Origin: Codonopsis lanceolata
Lineage: Eukaryota > Streptophyta > Magnoliopsida > Asterales > Campanulaceae
DNA length: 64,000 bases
Direction of reading: 5' to 3'
Assembly: GCA_013146195.2 (NCBI GenBank)
Contig: CM028378.1
Location: 8,175,350-8,239,349 of the forward strand
A program made the position numbers and the translations under genes. Numbering within the stretch: position 1 is the first letter of the stretch; every line of letters starts with the position of its first letter. Below are positions 35,909 through 47,691 of the stretch, in pieces. The notes below the pieces were generated by a model. It saw only the letters and a program-made list of their open reading frames with translations, had not been told where the DNA came from and ran no database searches.

Positions 35909-36394
35909 ATGGCATATAACAACAACGGTAGGATCTTGATCGCTTCACCCAGGACACCCGTGGGAACAAGACTGAATACAATGCGTGCCAGGATAGGCGA
36001 ACTGGAAGAAATGAACCAGTGGTTAGTACAGGAAAATCAATTGTTAAGAAATGACAATCAACTACTAGCTAATGAGAACCTAGCCCTTAGAGAACAAGCT
36101 AGAGAGATGGTGAAGGCATTGAAGCTGGCCCAAGATGCCTTATTTAGGCCTTTTGATGAAATAGAAGACACTAGGAGGGCCAATGCAGAAGTAGAGGCAA
36201 GACTAAGCAACACATAATTTTTTGTTAGAAAGGCTTGGGATGCGATTCAAACGGCCATAGAAATTGGACCGGTTGTAGAAGAAGATCCTGAAGAGGAAGA
36301 AGAAGAAGACGAAGAGATGGTTGTAGAAGAAGAAGAAGAAGATCCTGAAGAGGAAGAAGAAGAGGACGAGGACTCCCAGGCAGGAGATAGTTAA
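35909..36394 (+). pseudogene. Extra ORF upstream of gag: coiled coil plus acidic tail, one stop
   Basis: From the ATG at 35909 the frame encodes a basic N-terminus, then a heptad-rich stretch (NTMRARIGELEEMNQWL, then repeated ENQLLRNDNQLLANENLAL) to a TAA at 36215. The same frame continues without further stops to 36394, with two near-copies of an EEDPEEEEEED motif. So a 161-codon frame carries one in-frame stop. The ATG follows an acceptor-like TTGGAATTTGTAG (ending 35905), and a donor-like AGGGTAAGAG lies near 35772-35781. I do not recognise a family; no catalytic motif is visible. Confidence 0.6.
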
Positions 36395-36735
36395 TTAGAA
36401 TTTTTGTTTTGGAATAATTGTTTTAGGTTGAAAAAAATAATGGCCGCCTAAGGTGGAATTTGGAAAACATTTTGTTTGTTACGTTTGCTATTGGAACAAT
36501 GGAGCGCATATTATGCTCCCGAGCTTGTTATTTTGACAATTAAATATAATTTGTAATAAATGAAGAAGTTTTTGTATTTATTTTTGAATGTATGAATGTA
36601 TAATTTTTGTATAGGGTACTCCTTAGAACTTGTTAGTATATACCAAATTGGTCTAAGATGTCATACTGATTGAACTATGCCACTATAAGAATAGTGACCC
36701 TAAACTGACGTCTCAACGTTCTATCTCAGTACCTA

Positions 36736-39700
36736 ATGGCACGTGGAGGTCGCACTGGAGGACGTGGACGTGGACGTGGTAGGAGTACTCGAGCCGCTAG
36801 GGTCATGCTGGACTCCACTTCAGGAGGTGTGGGGGAAAATAGTGTGTCTGCGCCAAACGTGAACACCAATGGACCAGAACATACCGCAAACCAGTCAAAC
36901 GCAACGGCTGCTGGACCAACACCAGTAGATCCTACTCTCCTTGCGCTGCTCCAAACTATAGCACAAGCCCTGGTGGGAAACAGGAACCAAGATAATCCAA
37001 CACCTGGAGCACCAGAAATACCTACACCGCAGCAAGCGATCTGCTACTACTTCACAACCACAGCCTGCAGCACATCAACCTGGGCCAATGGTGAAAGACC
37101 CACTGAACATCTTCCAGAAGAGGGATCCTAAACCTTTCTCAGGAGCTCCAGGTACTGAGAAGCCTGAAGACTGGATTGAGAGCATGAAGAAGATCTTCAG
37201 GACTATGACCCTCACTAGTGAGCAGAAGGTTAACCTTGCCACATTCAAGTTTGTAGGGGAAGCAGATCAGTGGTGGCAGTCAGTGATGAGGACTGCTGAG
37301 GCAGAGGGGACAGGAGAATATACTTGGGAGATGTTCTTAGAAGCTTTTAACAAGAAGTACTTTCCGCCAAGTGTACGTGATAGGAAAATAGTAGAATTTA
37401 TGAGCTTAGAACAGGGAAAGATGACCTTGGATGAATATGCCGCAAAGTTCACCGAGCTCTCAAGGTATGCTCCAGACCTCTTCGAGAACGACTACCAGAA
37501 GGCAAGAAAGTTCGAAAGGGGTCTTAATGGTAAGATTAGTTATCGATTGGTACCACTACAGCTAGCGACTTATGCGGAGGTGGTGGACCGTGCCAGAGTA
37601 ATTGAGCGTGATTCAGAAGCTTACCAGAGGAAAAGAGATGAGCACAAGAGAGGAGCCGATGACAATTCGGGTAAGTTCCGTGGTCAACCAAGTGGTCAGG
37701 GGAATATGAGTAATGTGAATAAACGAAGGGCTACCGAAGACAACCGTTTTAGGAGTGGAGCTCAGTCATCTAGAAACCAGCCGTATCATCAGAGTCAGCA
37801 GAATCAAGGCCAGAACCGGAACCGAGACACGAACCCCTTATGTCGCACTTGTGGGGGTAAGCACCAGACACATTCTTGTTATCGGAACTCTGGGGCGTGC
37901 TTCAATTGTGGTAAGATGGGGCACTTGGTTAAAGATTGCCCAGAGCCAAACAAAAACACCTTCGTCAAAGGAGCCACAAGTGGGGACAAAGAGAAACCAA
38001 AGGGACATGGGCGTGTGTACGCTATGACTGCTAAGGATGCTCGGGCAACAAACGATGTGGTGACAGGTACCTTGCAATTATATTCCAGTGATGCTTATGT
38101 TTTGATTGATCCCGGTGCCACCCACTCTTTTATATCTGTTTCGCTTGCACGTCGAATGAAATTAGCACCCCAGAACTTAGATGAGGTTTTAATTATTGAC
38201 ACCCCGACGAAAGAATCCATCCCTATCACATCTGTGTTTAGATCATGTTCTTTGAAATTAGAGCATAGAGAAATGCCTATTGATTTGATCCCTTTAGATA
38301 TGCAAGATTTTGATTTGATTTTAGGGATGGATTGGTTAGCCTCTTATCACGCTAGGGTCAACTGTTTTGAAAAAGAAGTGGTGTTTTGTATTCCGGGTGA
38401 ACCAGAGTTCAAGTTTAAGGGGTCTAAACCAGTGGTGTTGTCGGGCTTCATTTCATCGTTAAGGGCAAGGCGACTCTTAAGAAAAGGATGTCAGGGTTAC
38501 TTAGCCTCCATCATCGACACCAGTAAAGAAGGAGTCACCCTAGAATCACTTTCTGTGGTTAGGGAATTTTCGGATGTTTTCCCAGAAGACCTACCTGGCC
38601 TTCCACCAGACCGAGAGGTAGAGTTTGGGATTGATTTGGTGCCCGGGACGGCGCCCATCTCTAAGGCACCATACAGGATGGCACCAACAGAATTGAAGGA
38701 ATTGAAGGAGCAGTTACAAGAGCTATTGGAAAAGGAGCTGATCAGGCCAAGCGTATCGCCTTGGGGTGCTCCAGTGTTGTTCGTGAAGAAGAAGGACGGA
38801 TCTATGAGGTTGTGTATTGATTACCGCGAGTTGAATCGGGTCACAGTGAAAAATAAGTACCCATTGCCTCGCATTGACGACTGCTCGATCGCCATTCTGA
38901 GGTGCTCGTTATTTCTCCAAGATAGACCTTCGTTCAGGCTATCATCAGCTAAGGGTCAGGAAAGAAGATATTTCAAAAACAGCTTTTAGGACAAGGTATG
39001 GGCATTACGAATTTTTGGTTATGCCATTCGGGTTAACGAATGCCCCAGCTGCATTTATGGATCTGATGAATAGGGTGTTCAAGCAGTTTCTAGATCGATG
39101 TGTGATAATGTTCATTGATGACATCTTGATCTACTCGAAGACTCGGGAGGAGCATGAGCAACATTTAAGAACAGTACTGCAGATTTTAAGGGAAGAGAAG
39201 TTGTATGCTAAGTTCAAGAAATGTGAGTTCTGGTTGGAGAAGGTAGCTTTCTTAGGATATGTGGTCTCAAATGAGGGTATTTCAGTGGACCCAGCCAAAA
39301 TTGAAGCCGTAATGAATTGGGAGAGACCCACAACGGTTACTGAAGTTCGAAGTTTCTTGGGTCTAGCAGGGTATTATCGTTGGTTTGTTGAGGGTTTTTC
39401 AAAGATAGCAGGGCCGTTGTCTCGACTTACGCAGAAAAACACGAAGTTTGTGTGGACAGCTGAGTGTGAGACCAGCTTTCAAGAGCTGAAGAATCGATTA
39501 GTGTCAGCCCCGATCCTTACTCTACCATCAGGGACGGGAGGATTTGTGGTTTATAGTGACGCATCGCAAAAAGGTTTGGGTTGTGTGCTAATGCAGAATG
39601 GAAAAGTAATTGCTTACGCTTCCCGACAGTTGAAGAACTATGAACGAAACTACCCAACACACGACTTAGAGCTGGCAGCAGTGGTCTTTGCATTAAAAAT

Positions 39701-41391
39701 CTGGAGGCACTATTTGTATGGCGAGACGTGCGAAATCTACACGGATCATAAGAGTTTGAAGTACATATTCACTCAGAAGGAGTTAAACATGTGGCAACGG
39801 AGATGGTTGGAACTGTTGAAAGATTATGATTGCACAATTTTGTATCACCCTGGAAAGGCCAATGTAGTGGCTGACGCCTTGAGTCGGAAGAGTAGGGGAA
39901 GTTTGGCGGCTTTGATAACTAAGGAAAAGAGGATATTGGACGATCTTGATTCGATGGAAATTGAAGTTAGAGTTCGCAGCGACGATGGTTTCTTGGCACA
40001 CTTGAGTGTACAACCATCCTTGCTAGAAAAGATTAAAGCGGCACAGGCAGTGGATCCAGAGTTAGTGAAGATTTCCTTGGGGTTGGAAGATGGGGACCGG
40101 AAAGGTTTTCGGCAGGATAATGACGGCGTTCTTCGTTTTGGGTCAAGAATTTGTGTTCCGTCAGACCCAGAATTGAAAAGGCAGATTTTAGAAGACGCGC
40201 ACAACTCAAGGTTTGCCATACACCCAGGTAGTACGAAGATGTATCGAGACGTGCGTGACACTTTTTGGTGGGAGAATATGAAAAGGGATATAGCTGAGTT
40301 TGTGAGTAAGTGTCTTGTATGCCAGCAGGTGAAGACAGAACATCAGAAACCCGGTGGATTGTTGCAGTCCTTGCCGATACCTGAGTGGAAGTGGGAGCAT
40401 GTCACTATGGACTTCGTGGTAGGGTTACCCAGAACGCTGAAGGGATATAATTGGGTCATCGTGGATAGGTTGACCAAGTCTGCACATTTCTTGGCGTTTA
40501 AAATTACTGACTCGATGGAAAGGTTAACGAAGTTGTACATCGATGAGATTGTTCGGCTGCATGGAGTACCAGTCTCGATAGTTTCATATCGTGATGCCAG
40601 ATTCACCTCGAAGTTTTGGGGTAGCTTACAAAAAGCATTGGGTACGAATTTGAGTATGAGTACAGCTTTCCACCCACAAACGGACGGTTGCATGTATTGG
40701 TATGGCACTTGCGTGTTGGACTTGCAGGGTAATTGGGACGATCACTTACCTTTGGTGGAGTTTACCTACAATAACAGTTTCCATGCAAGTATTGGTATGA
40801 CACCCTATGAAGCCCTGTATGGACGGAAGTGCAGATCGCCTATCTGTTGGGATGAGGTGGGCGAAAGGAAACTAATAGGACCGGAGTTGGTGCAAGTCAC
40901 TTCGGAGAAAGTGCAGTTGATTAGAAAACGACTTCTTACAGCTCGAGAGCCGTAAGTCTTATGATAATCGTCGACGCGAACTCGAATTTGAAGTGGGGGA
41001 CCATGTATTCCTTAAAATCTCACCCACAAGAGGAGTCATGAGATTTGGTATTCGGGGAAAGCTTAGTCCAAGATTTGTGGGACCATTTGAAATACTCGAG
41101 CGTGTTGGTGGGGCACTACACTATCCTGGAGTGCACAACGTATTTCATGCATCTATGCTAAGGAAGTATGTCCCAGATCCGAGTCACGTTATTGCTAGTG
41201 AACCCTTACAACTACGAGAAGACTTGTGTTACGACGAGCAACCGATTCGTATAGTGGATCGAAAGGATCAAGTGCTAAGAAGACGAACAATCCCATATGT
41301 GAAAGTGCAGTGGACTAATCATACAGAGAGGGAGGCAACTTGGGAACTCGAGGAGGATATGCGAAGAAAGTACCCAAATCTCTTCGACTAA
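36736..41391 (+). pseudogene. gag-pol of the chromovirus-type element, frameshifted
   Basis: Order: glycine/arginine-rich gag start (36736), gag core (PEDWIESMKKIF near 37160), CCHC knuckle CFNCGKMGHLVKDCPEP (about 37900-37950), protease VLIDPGATHSFIS (38098; the usual S after D is P), reverse transcriptase (VLFVKKKDGSMRLCIDYREL at 38776; FIDDILIYS at 39112), RNase H (YSDASQKGLGCVLMQ at 39552), integrase HHCC finger (40190-40330), integrase core, and a chromodomain-like end (WTNHTEREATWELEEDM near 41320). Frame changes fall near 37040, 38880-38905 and 40940. In the integrase core the second acidic residue is replaced (SYRDARFTS) and the region of the catalytic Glu after HPQTDG is lost. It cannot make a working integrase. 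Confidence 0.93.
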
Positions 41392-41423
41392 TAAGGTACG
41401 CTAAGTTTAGAGGACTAAACTTC

Positions 41424-41440
41424 TTTTAAGGGGGTGAGAG
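41424..41440 (+). other. Polypurine tract of the gypsy element
   Basis: TTTTAAGGGGGTGAGAG ends directly at the 3' LTR start (TGTAATACCCC). This is the expected plus-strand priming site. Confidence 0.85.
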
Positions 41441-43924
41441 TGTAATACCCCAAATTTTCTTTTATTAATTTTATCAAATATCAATATTTTTGTGGGCTTA
41501 ACTTTCCAATTTGGAATTTGTATTTTATGGTGTGGGCTTGACCCATCAAATTGAGTGGGCTTGATCCTAGTACACTTAAATTCATTTTAGTGGGCTTGGT
41601 GTATATTACCTATAATATTTTGAGGTTGGGCTTGGCCCATCAAACTTATTATCTTTAACAAATAATAACTACTAATATTTGAACATATTTTTTAATCTTA
41701 GCAAAATGATAGTTTAATAATAAAAAAAAATAGAAGAAGGAAAAGGAAGGGGTTAGACGCAGGGAGAGACGGCTTGGACGGAAATCGAATCGACGGAAGA
41801 TGAAACGCCGAAGAACGAATCAATCGACAAAGGATCCGGCGGTCTCTCTCTCGTGACATAAAAGAAGGTGAGAGATGAAGAGATTCAACCTTTTCCAAGC
41901 AAGAAACAAAGCGAGAGAGAGAGAGAGAGAGAGTCGGAGCTCGGAAAAGATTTCACCGACAAGACGAACAAGAGGAGGACGACGGAAGAGGAAGAAAGCT
42001 GTCGGTGGTGTGGCGGAGCTTAATCGAGGTAACGTTCCTTTCGAACGCGAACACTTTGCTCCGATTTCGTTTTTTTTCTTGTAGAAATTTTGAAATCTTT
42101 TGGAACTGGGTTGGTTAGAGAGAGGAATTATTCAATAACAAATAATTATTGGAAAACAAAGGAAAAGATGATGTATGCTGTATGGTGTTCAATGGTGGAT
42201 TGTATGAGAAAACATTTTAAGATGGAAATGGGTTTTGAATTGATTTATTGAGTGAGAAAGTTGCTCAGTGGGTACTTGTTTGGGTGATAAATGGGTAACT
42301 AGTTTCCTTAGGATAATATGAACAATAGTTTTTAAATTTGAAACAGAAAGAAATTGGAATGGCCGGAGGAAATGAAACTGGGTGATCGCAAGTAGTCTCT
42401 GTAAGTGGGTTGTGAGTGAGTGTTGTATGCTTACTGATGAGAATGAAAGAAAGAATAAGAATAAGATAAAGAAATGGATTACTGTAGGAGGAATAGAGAA
42501 ATGTTAGGAAATGAATTGTTTAATAAGTTTAAAGTCAACTTTCCACAAAAGCATGAAATGGTTGTAAACTTGCAGAGACAAAACTTGTCTAAATTACTCC
42601 CTGTACTTCGTGTCTACTTTGTGTTATTTTGGAGAATTGCAGAAATTACCCATAAGTTTTAACAGTTAGAAATAGACCCTATACAATTAAATTAACTATA
42701 TATTTTGGAAAATGTTTTATTTATGTATTAGATTTTAAAGGCTACTAGAAGACCCCTAAATTTAGAAATTGTTATTTATGTATTATTTTTAAAAGCTATT
42801 AGAAGGTCTCTAAAATTAGGATTTTTTTTTATTTTGTGTTGTTATGATTTAGATTTGGCTAAGCGCGGGTAGCGGTGCTTTGTACTCGAGCTAATTTTCG
42901 TCGCATCGCTAAGGTAAGGGATTATACATCATTTAGGTTATTTTGAATGCTAAATTCCAAAATGTTAGGCTTCCGCTATTTTTCCTTGGCATTACCTTTC
43001 TTTGAAAACGTGTGCCGACTTTGGGTTGGTTTTTAAATTTGAAATCCCGTCGTACCCGTTCTTTCGTTATTCTTAATTGTGATATTACCCTATGAATCTC
43101 ATAATTGTTTGAATTCGATGTGTGACATTTTATTCGGTCATCACTAGTATTTGATTTTGTTGGATTTGAAATTATTATATTTTTGAAATACTCTGTTATG
43201 ATCACTAAGAAAATTTGAATGACCATTTGGCCTGTTAAGGCGACATTACACCATAGGAACTATGGTGGGGTAATCCGGATATACCATTTTGATTTTGGCC
43301 CTTTTGGGGTACTTTGATATTTGGGGTTCCTTGGAGCCACTTTTGTTTGGTCTAAAATGACCGCTTATGTGATCATAACATCTTCCTAATTATTTGATAT
43401 TGATTCTGATTGATCCTAGTGAAATTGTTAATTATTCTTCATGTATTTAATCTTGTGGATATCTAGAAAATAATTCCTTTGACATATCCATAAATTCTTT
43501 ATTTGATTGCAATATTTCGTTTGACTTTTCTTCCCGGTCAACTCCTCCTTAGAAATCGGAGGGGTTGTATATGAACTTACTGGGCTTTTGTTCGCTCACC
43601 CTTTTTCCTAAATCCTTTTCTTTCAGGACATAAGTAAAGAACGGGAACATGAACAATTCGATTCGGTTCGGTCCAATTGAAGAATTTAGAATTTTGTTAT
43701 TTTATGAATTCGTATTAGAATTGTTAATTGGATATTTTTGGGAGATTTATTTTAGACCTATGTTTTATTGTAAGTTAATTTTATTAAGGGAATTGTGTTA
43801 GAATATTTGATATTTAAGTGGAAGGTACAATTTTACGTTTGGGTTGTAGTATGATTTTTGAGGTTTTGGTGACGTGGCCATTATGTGGGCCCTATAGTTG
43901 GGCCCAAATTTTGGGGCCGTTACA
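41441..43924 (+). repeat. 3' LTR of the gypsy element
   Basis: 2,484 bp, TGTAATACCCC to GGGGCCGTTACA, followed by ATCAA. Apart from the length of the GA run and a one-base change near 42899, it differs from the 5' LTR by only about seven substitutions. Confidence 0.97.
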
Positions 43925-44014
43925 ATCAATCCTGCTCTACAAGTTTTGTCTATAATAAAATATTGTGCTCCTCGCTCCGAGCATGTGTGCTCGCCAGACA
44001 AGAAGCAGGGGCCA

Positions 44015-44608
44015 CTGAGTTGCTCGGCCCAAAAGGCCCAAGCACCAGTCACGCCATTACTGTTGTCTCGAACGAATCACGTGCATTCATTGTGGTTCGA
44101 GCTCAACTGATAAGCGAGTAGAAAAAGATCTCTAGCCGCCCAGACGTGCCAAGCAAGCAAACTCCTGTATGTCGTCTGGGTTCAAAAGTGTAGCGAGTAG
44201 ACAGATGATTAAGTGAACAAAGTCAGCTCGTTCAATTACATGATAAAAACTGTCTTGAATGTATGGAGTTAATGTCGGGAAATCCGCACCTACATTCCAG
44301 ACGTGCCCATTTTTCACGCCTGTGCACTTAATGTTCAACTTCCAATCTTAAAGGCTTGCCCTATATATACCCCCCCTGAGAGAAGAAGGAATGCACCCTC
44401 ATTTTTATAGGTTGAAATTCTGTCAATTGATATCTCATCTGTGTGTTGGTTAATTTTCACACCGGAGTGCATTTGCAGGGAAAACCCCTGCTTAGTTCAC
44501 GGTTGTTCATGGATTATTTGACAGGTTTGGGCCTCAAGACAAGGATAGATTGAAAGCCAGATATCTAGTTATTCAAGCCCAGTTTATTCACTTAATTTGG
44601 ATACATCA
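44015..44608 (+). repeat. Tat-like 3' LTR, copy A
   Basis: Starts TGAGTTGCTCGGCCC after a purine-rich AAGAAGCAGGGGCCAC, has a TATA box CCCTATATATACC at about 44359-44371, the Tat/Athila-type start region CACCGGAGTGCATTTGCAGG (about 44460-44480), and ends GGATACATCA. Its start is alike to that of copy B at 45973 (GGGGCCACTGA then GCTCGGCCC). Probably the 3' LTR of the element whose antisense ORF is at 31315-32290, now separated by the chromovirus. Confidence 0.55.
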
Positions 44609-44834
44609 GTCGTAAAAATCTAAGGGCAACCAGAGCCTTAATTGTTTTGAGATAAAGGCAAAATGTCAAGCGAAACCTAATCAATTGAGACAGATTTCAT
44701 CTTTTCTGATTTTTATAATGTTATTTTGTCCTTTTTGGCCTTTTTTCCATTCAACAATTGTGCATAAACTCTTTTAAAGAAAATGAAGATTTGGAATGTG
44801 TTGAAGGTCATTCATAATGATGTCTACAACATTT

Positions 44835-45640
44835 TTAATCAAACAATTCGGAAATCCCAATCAAGCTGAACCAATTCCCGACTTCCACCACAGAATCCAT
44901 AGACTCCCAGTGAGCAAGAGAGTTCAGATTATAATAGTATTCATTACGGCTTCTCCGTCCTCCCCGTGGGCGGTCAACCAATTCCTCCTCACTTGGGATC
45001 CCACTTGAGCTCGCCTCATCTTCCTCACTATCCAGATCGGTGATCGTATCATTTACAATCCTTTCCAAAGGAGCTCGGCTGCTCGTTTCCTGGATATTTC
45101 TTTCCTAAGAATGTGTACGTCAGAGCTAGTTTTTTCAGAGTCTGCTTCAACATCGAGTTCATGAGCACCATGATCTTAGTCGTACGCCTCTTGCTCATAA
45201 TCAGAACCCTGGTCAAACAATCAAAGTGGAGAAGACATCCCTACAAGAGATCGAGGAAAATCTTGATAAACATCCTACAAAACTTATGATTCTTTGGCAG
45301 ATTCTCCTTGATCTCCCTATAAACCCTAAAATTTTACCCTGAAAATATGAGCACAAAGAGCATACATGAAAGAGCCTAGAAATTCAATAATGTTCAATAT
45401 AAATGCAGAAAAAGAGAATAAGAGAAGAAAGAGGATCTTACTTGGTGGTTAAATAGGGATTAGTTTGTCAGAAGGTGAAATCTGAAAACGACCCAGGTTG
45501 CAGAGACGAAGAAGTCGTTTGTTGGAGCATCAAACGAAGATTTGATGACAGGAAAGTTTGGAGGCAAAGGTTTCAGTAAAAAAAAAGAAATGGTCATGGT
45601 TTTTCCCCTTTTATACGGGATGATTGGGGGAAGGCACTCA
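44835..45640 (-). pseudogene. Tat-type antisense ORF remnant, copy B
   Basis: The minus strand at 45068-44835 encodes an acidic segment (ITDLDSEEDEASSSGIPSEE) followed by a basic stretch, comparable in position and composition to the acidic start of copy A. Upstream on the same strand a TATA box (CCCGTATAAAAGGGG, about 45609-45623) is followed by a leader-like region. No Transposase_28 core is left. The call rests mostly on layout. Confidence 0.4.
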
Positions 45641-45972
45641 AATCACACGCCCAAAAGCCTTCCGAAATTCGAATCTAGGCGGATGCGACACACCCAATCA
45701 AACCCGCCATCAATACACGCTTTAAAAAGGCGCGGTCCATCATGGCACTGTATCTAGCCGACGTCACCCTACAAAGCCCTACTAGTGTCCCACAACTGAC
45801 TGCTCGACGCATTAACTGTCACCAACAAAGTAGCTCCCCTCGCATGGATAACGACAACAAAACAAAAATGAACAAGTATTCTGCTCCCCATTTCAAGCCA
45901 CAACATAAATAATTACAAATATGCTCCTCGCACCTAGCATAAATACTCGACGAACAAGGAGTGGGGGGCCAC

Positions 45973-46577
45973 TGATGAGCTCGGCCCAAATCCAGGTCAC
46001 CAGCCAAACACATGTACCTTCACGTGATAGTCATATGAGATACATAGACCAGGTTTTATATTACCCGAGTTAATCATAGCGAGTTCCATCCGATCAGGAA
46101 TCTGTCTACAAGTCTGTCTGAGCAGCAGGCAAGGTTGCTCCGATACACAAATACTCACAGATACCAAGAATACAACTATTTGATAACTCTCAAGTCCGAG
46201 ATTTTAGCCACAACTTCGTTGGGTTATGCAGTCAACCCACATTTATGACCATAAAGGCTTAGGATCTCTCTACAATAACTTCTCAACCCATATTTCACTC
46301 ACAAAGGGCTATATATACCTTGCAATGTCTCATTTGAAAGGTACGTCCACTTTACACATCGAAACTCTGTCATTTTGGTTTTAATCAAACATAAAAACTT
46401 ACTCTTACGCCGAAGGGGTTTCGTGAGGCTCTGCCTTGCATTCCTTCTAAGGTACTTTTCTTTTGACAGGTTTCATCTAAAATTCAACCTTCACATAAAC
46501 CTAGATATCCAACAATCCGTGAAGAACGACCCAACACAAAATTGTGTAGAATCACAATTCATAATAATTACATATCA
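45973..46577 (+). repeat. Tat-like 3' LTR, copy B
   Basis: Starts TGATGAGCTCGGCCC right after the purine tract AAGGAGTGGGGGGCCAC, has a TATA box GGGCTATATATACC at about 46306-46319, and may end at TTACATATCA (46577), giving TGAT...ATCA ends and a length close to copy A. The right boundary is inferred. No 5' LTR or coding region of the element was found. Confidence 0.45.
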
Positions 46578-47460
46578 ATTTTGATTGATTATTTTTTAAT
46601 TTAAATTTATATGTTTTTTTTGTAATTTAAATATGCATTTATCATCCACGAGTCAATCACATAAATTTATCAGAAAATTGGGACAAAGATATTATAAGTC
46701 ATTGTGGATGAACGTTTTTTATTATTATTAATCGATATGTTTATGTTAACATGTAAAAAAATGGTTAGCTTGTTTTTTTAAATTAAAATTAAAATTATTA
46801 TAATGTTAATGGTTAATATAGATCATATTCATCACGGTGGAATATGAATTAGTAGAAATAACAAAAGTCACCTTGGACTTGGAGATTGAACTAAAAGGAA
46901 AAGATAAATTAGATAGGGGTAAATTACATAGTAATTAGTAGAAATAATAAAAGCTAATTTTGTCTCGTGATGCATCAATTTAAATCTTTAATCAAATTTT
47001 TGCATCGTGATACATCAATTATTGCATCGTGATGTATCGATTTAAATTCCTAATCCAATTTTTGCACTACGGTATATTAATTTTTACACTGCAATGCATC
47101 AATGTAAATCCCTAATCCAATCTTACATCAGGTTGCATCATGTTTTTTGCACCGCGATGCAAAATTATATTGAACCATATCATGTTCTTCGCCTTGTTCT
47201 TCATCTCTTCCGCCGTTAGTCTTCCTCCTCCTCCTTCGTCCTTGCAGAATAATCCTTCAACCCAGCATGTCTATTACAGTTTTGTACTTAATGAATCATA
47301 AAATCGTTTACCTTTTCGAACTCATAATGTTGATTGAAGCTGTGAAAAAAGACAATCCAACCATTTTATAAACAATATTTAAAAATGTACTTCAGAGGTT
47401 GAAAAAAAAGATTCTGAACTGGAGAGAAAAAATGGACTAATCCATCAAAACAAATTAAAG
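46578..47460. other. AT-rich spacer with imperfect GCATCGTGATGC repeats
   Basis: AT-rich and without genes. From about 46965 to 47165 there are three to four imperfect units carrying TTGCATCGTGATGCATCAAT-type words and CCCTAATCCAATTT. It ends a few hundred bases upstream of the RPSA promoter motifs. Confidence 0.6.
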
Positions 47461-47691
47461 TTGAGCCCAAAGATATGTTCATTGGTTAACTGGCCCATAG
47501 AAGTTGACCCCACACAAACATATATGGGCCTGGGTTGGATCTTAGGGTTACTTAAGAGAACCCTATTTATTGGACGCTTTCACTTTAACCTACTTTTCGT
47601 CCCCCAAAACCCTACTTCTGCTTCGGGCTTTTTCTGCTGTTGAAGCATCTAAATCATCGTAAAACCTTCAAGCTTTACCGAGAAGACAACT
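47461..47691 (+). promoter_or_regulatory. RPSA promoter and 5' leader with site II and telo-box motifs
   Basis: Site II words (TGGGCY, either strand) at about 47464-47469 (AGCCCA), 47491-47496 (GGCCCA) and 47525-47530 (TGGGCC). A telomere-like TTAGGGTTA is at 47542-47550 and a telo-box AAACCCTA at 47607-47614. TATTTATT near 47564 may serve as a TATA box. Pyrimidine-rich tracts follow, fitting a TOP-like leader. Site II plus telo-box is the established signature of plant ribosomal-protein and cell-proliferation promoters. Confidence 0.7.

Larger units (their letters stand above)
33216..43924 (+). mobile_element. Chromovirus-type Ty3/gypsy LTR retrotransposon (Tekay/Del-like)
   Basis: Complete structure: 5-bp duplication ATCAA (33211-33215 and 43925-43929), LTRs 33216-35704 and 41441-43924, primer site, an extra upstream ORF, gag-protease-RT-RNase H-integrase with a chromodomain-like C-terminus, and a purine tract before the 3' LTR. 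The long LTRs and the chromodomain-like tail point to the Tekay/Del group, though I cannot exclude a sister clade. It is inserted in the 3' part of an older Tat-like element. Coding sequence is broken in at least three places. Confidence 0.93.

Noticed and set aside
45542..46013. ORFs between the Tat-like antisense ORF and its LTR
   Set aside because: Short, no recognisable motif, and positions match the leader and 3' non-coding part of a retroelement.
46960..47170. CRISPR-like array
   Set aside because: Units are irregular and imperfect with no uniform spacers, and the genome is a plant.
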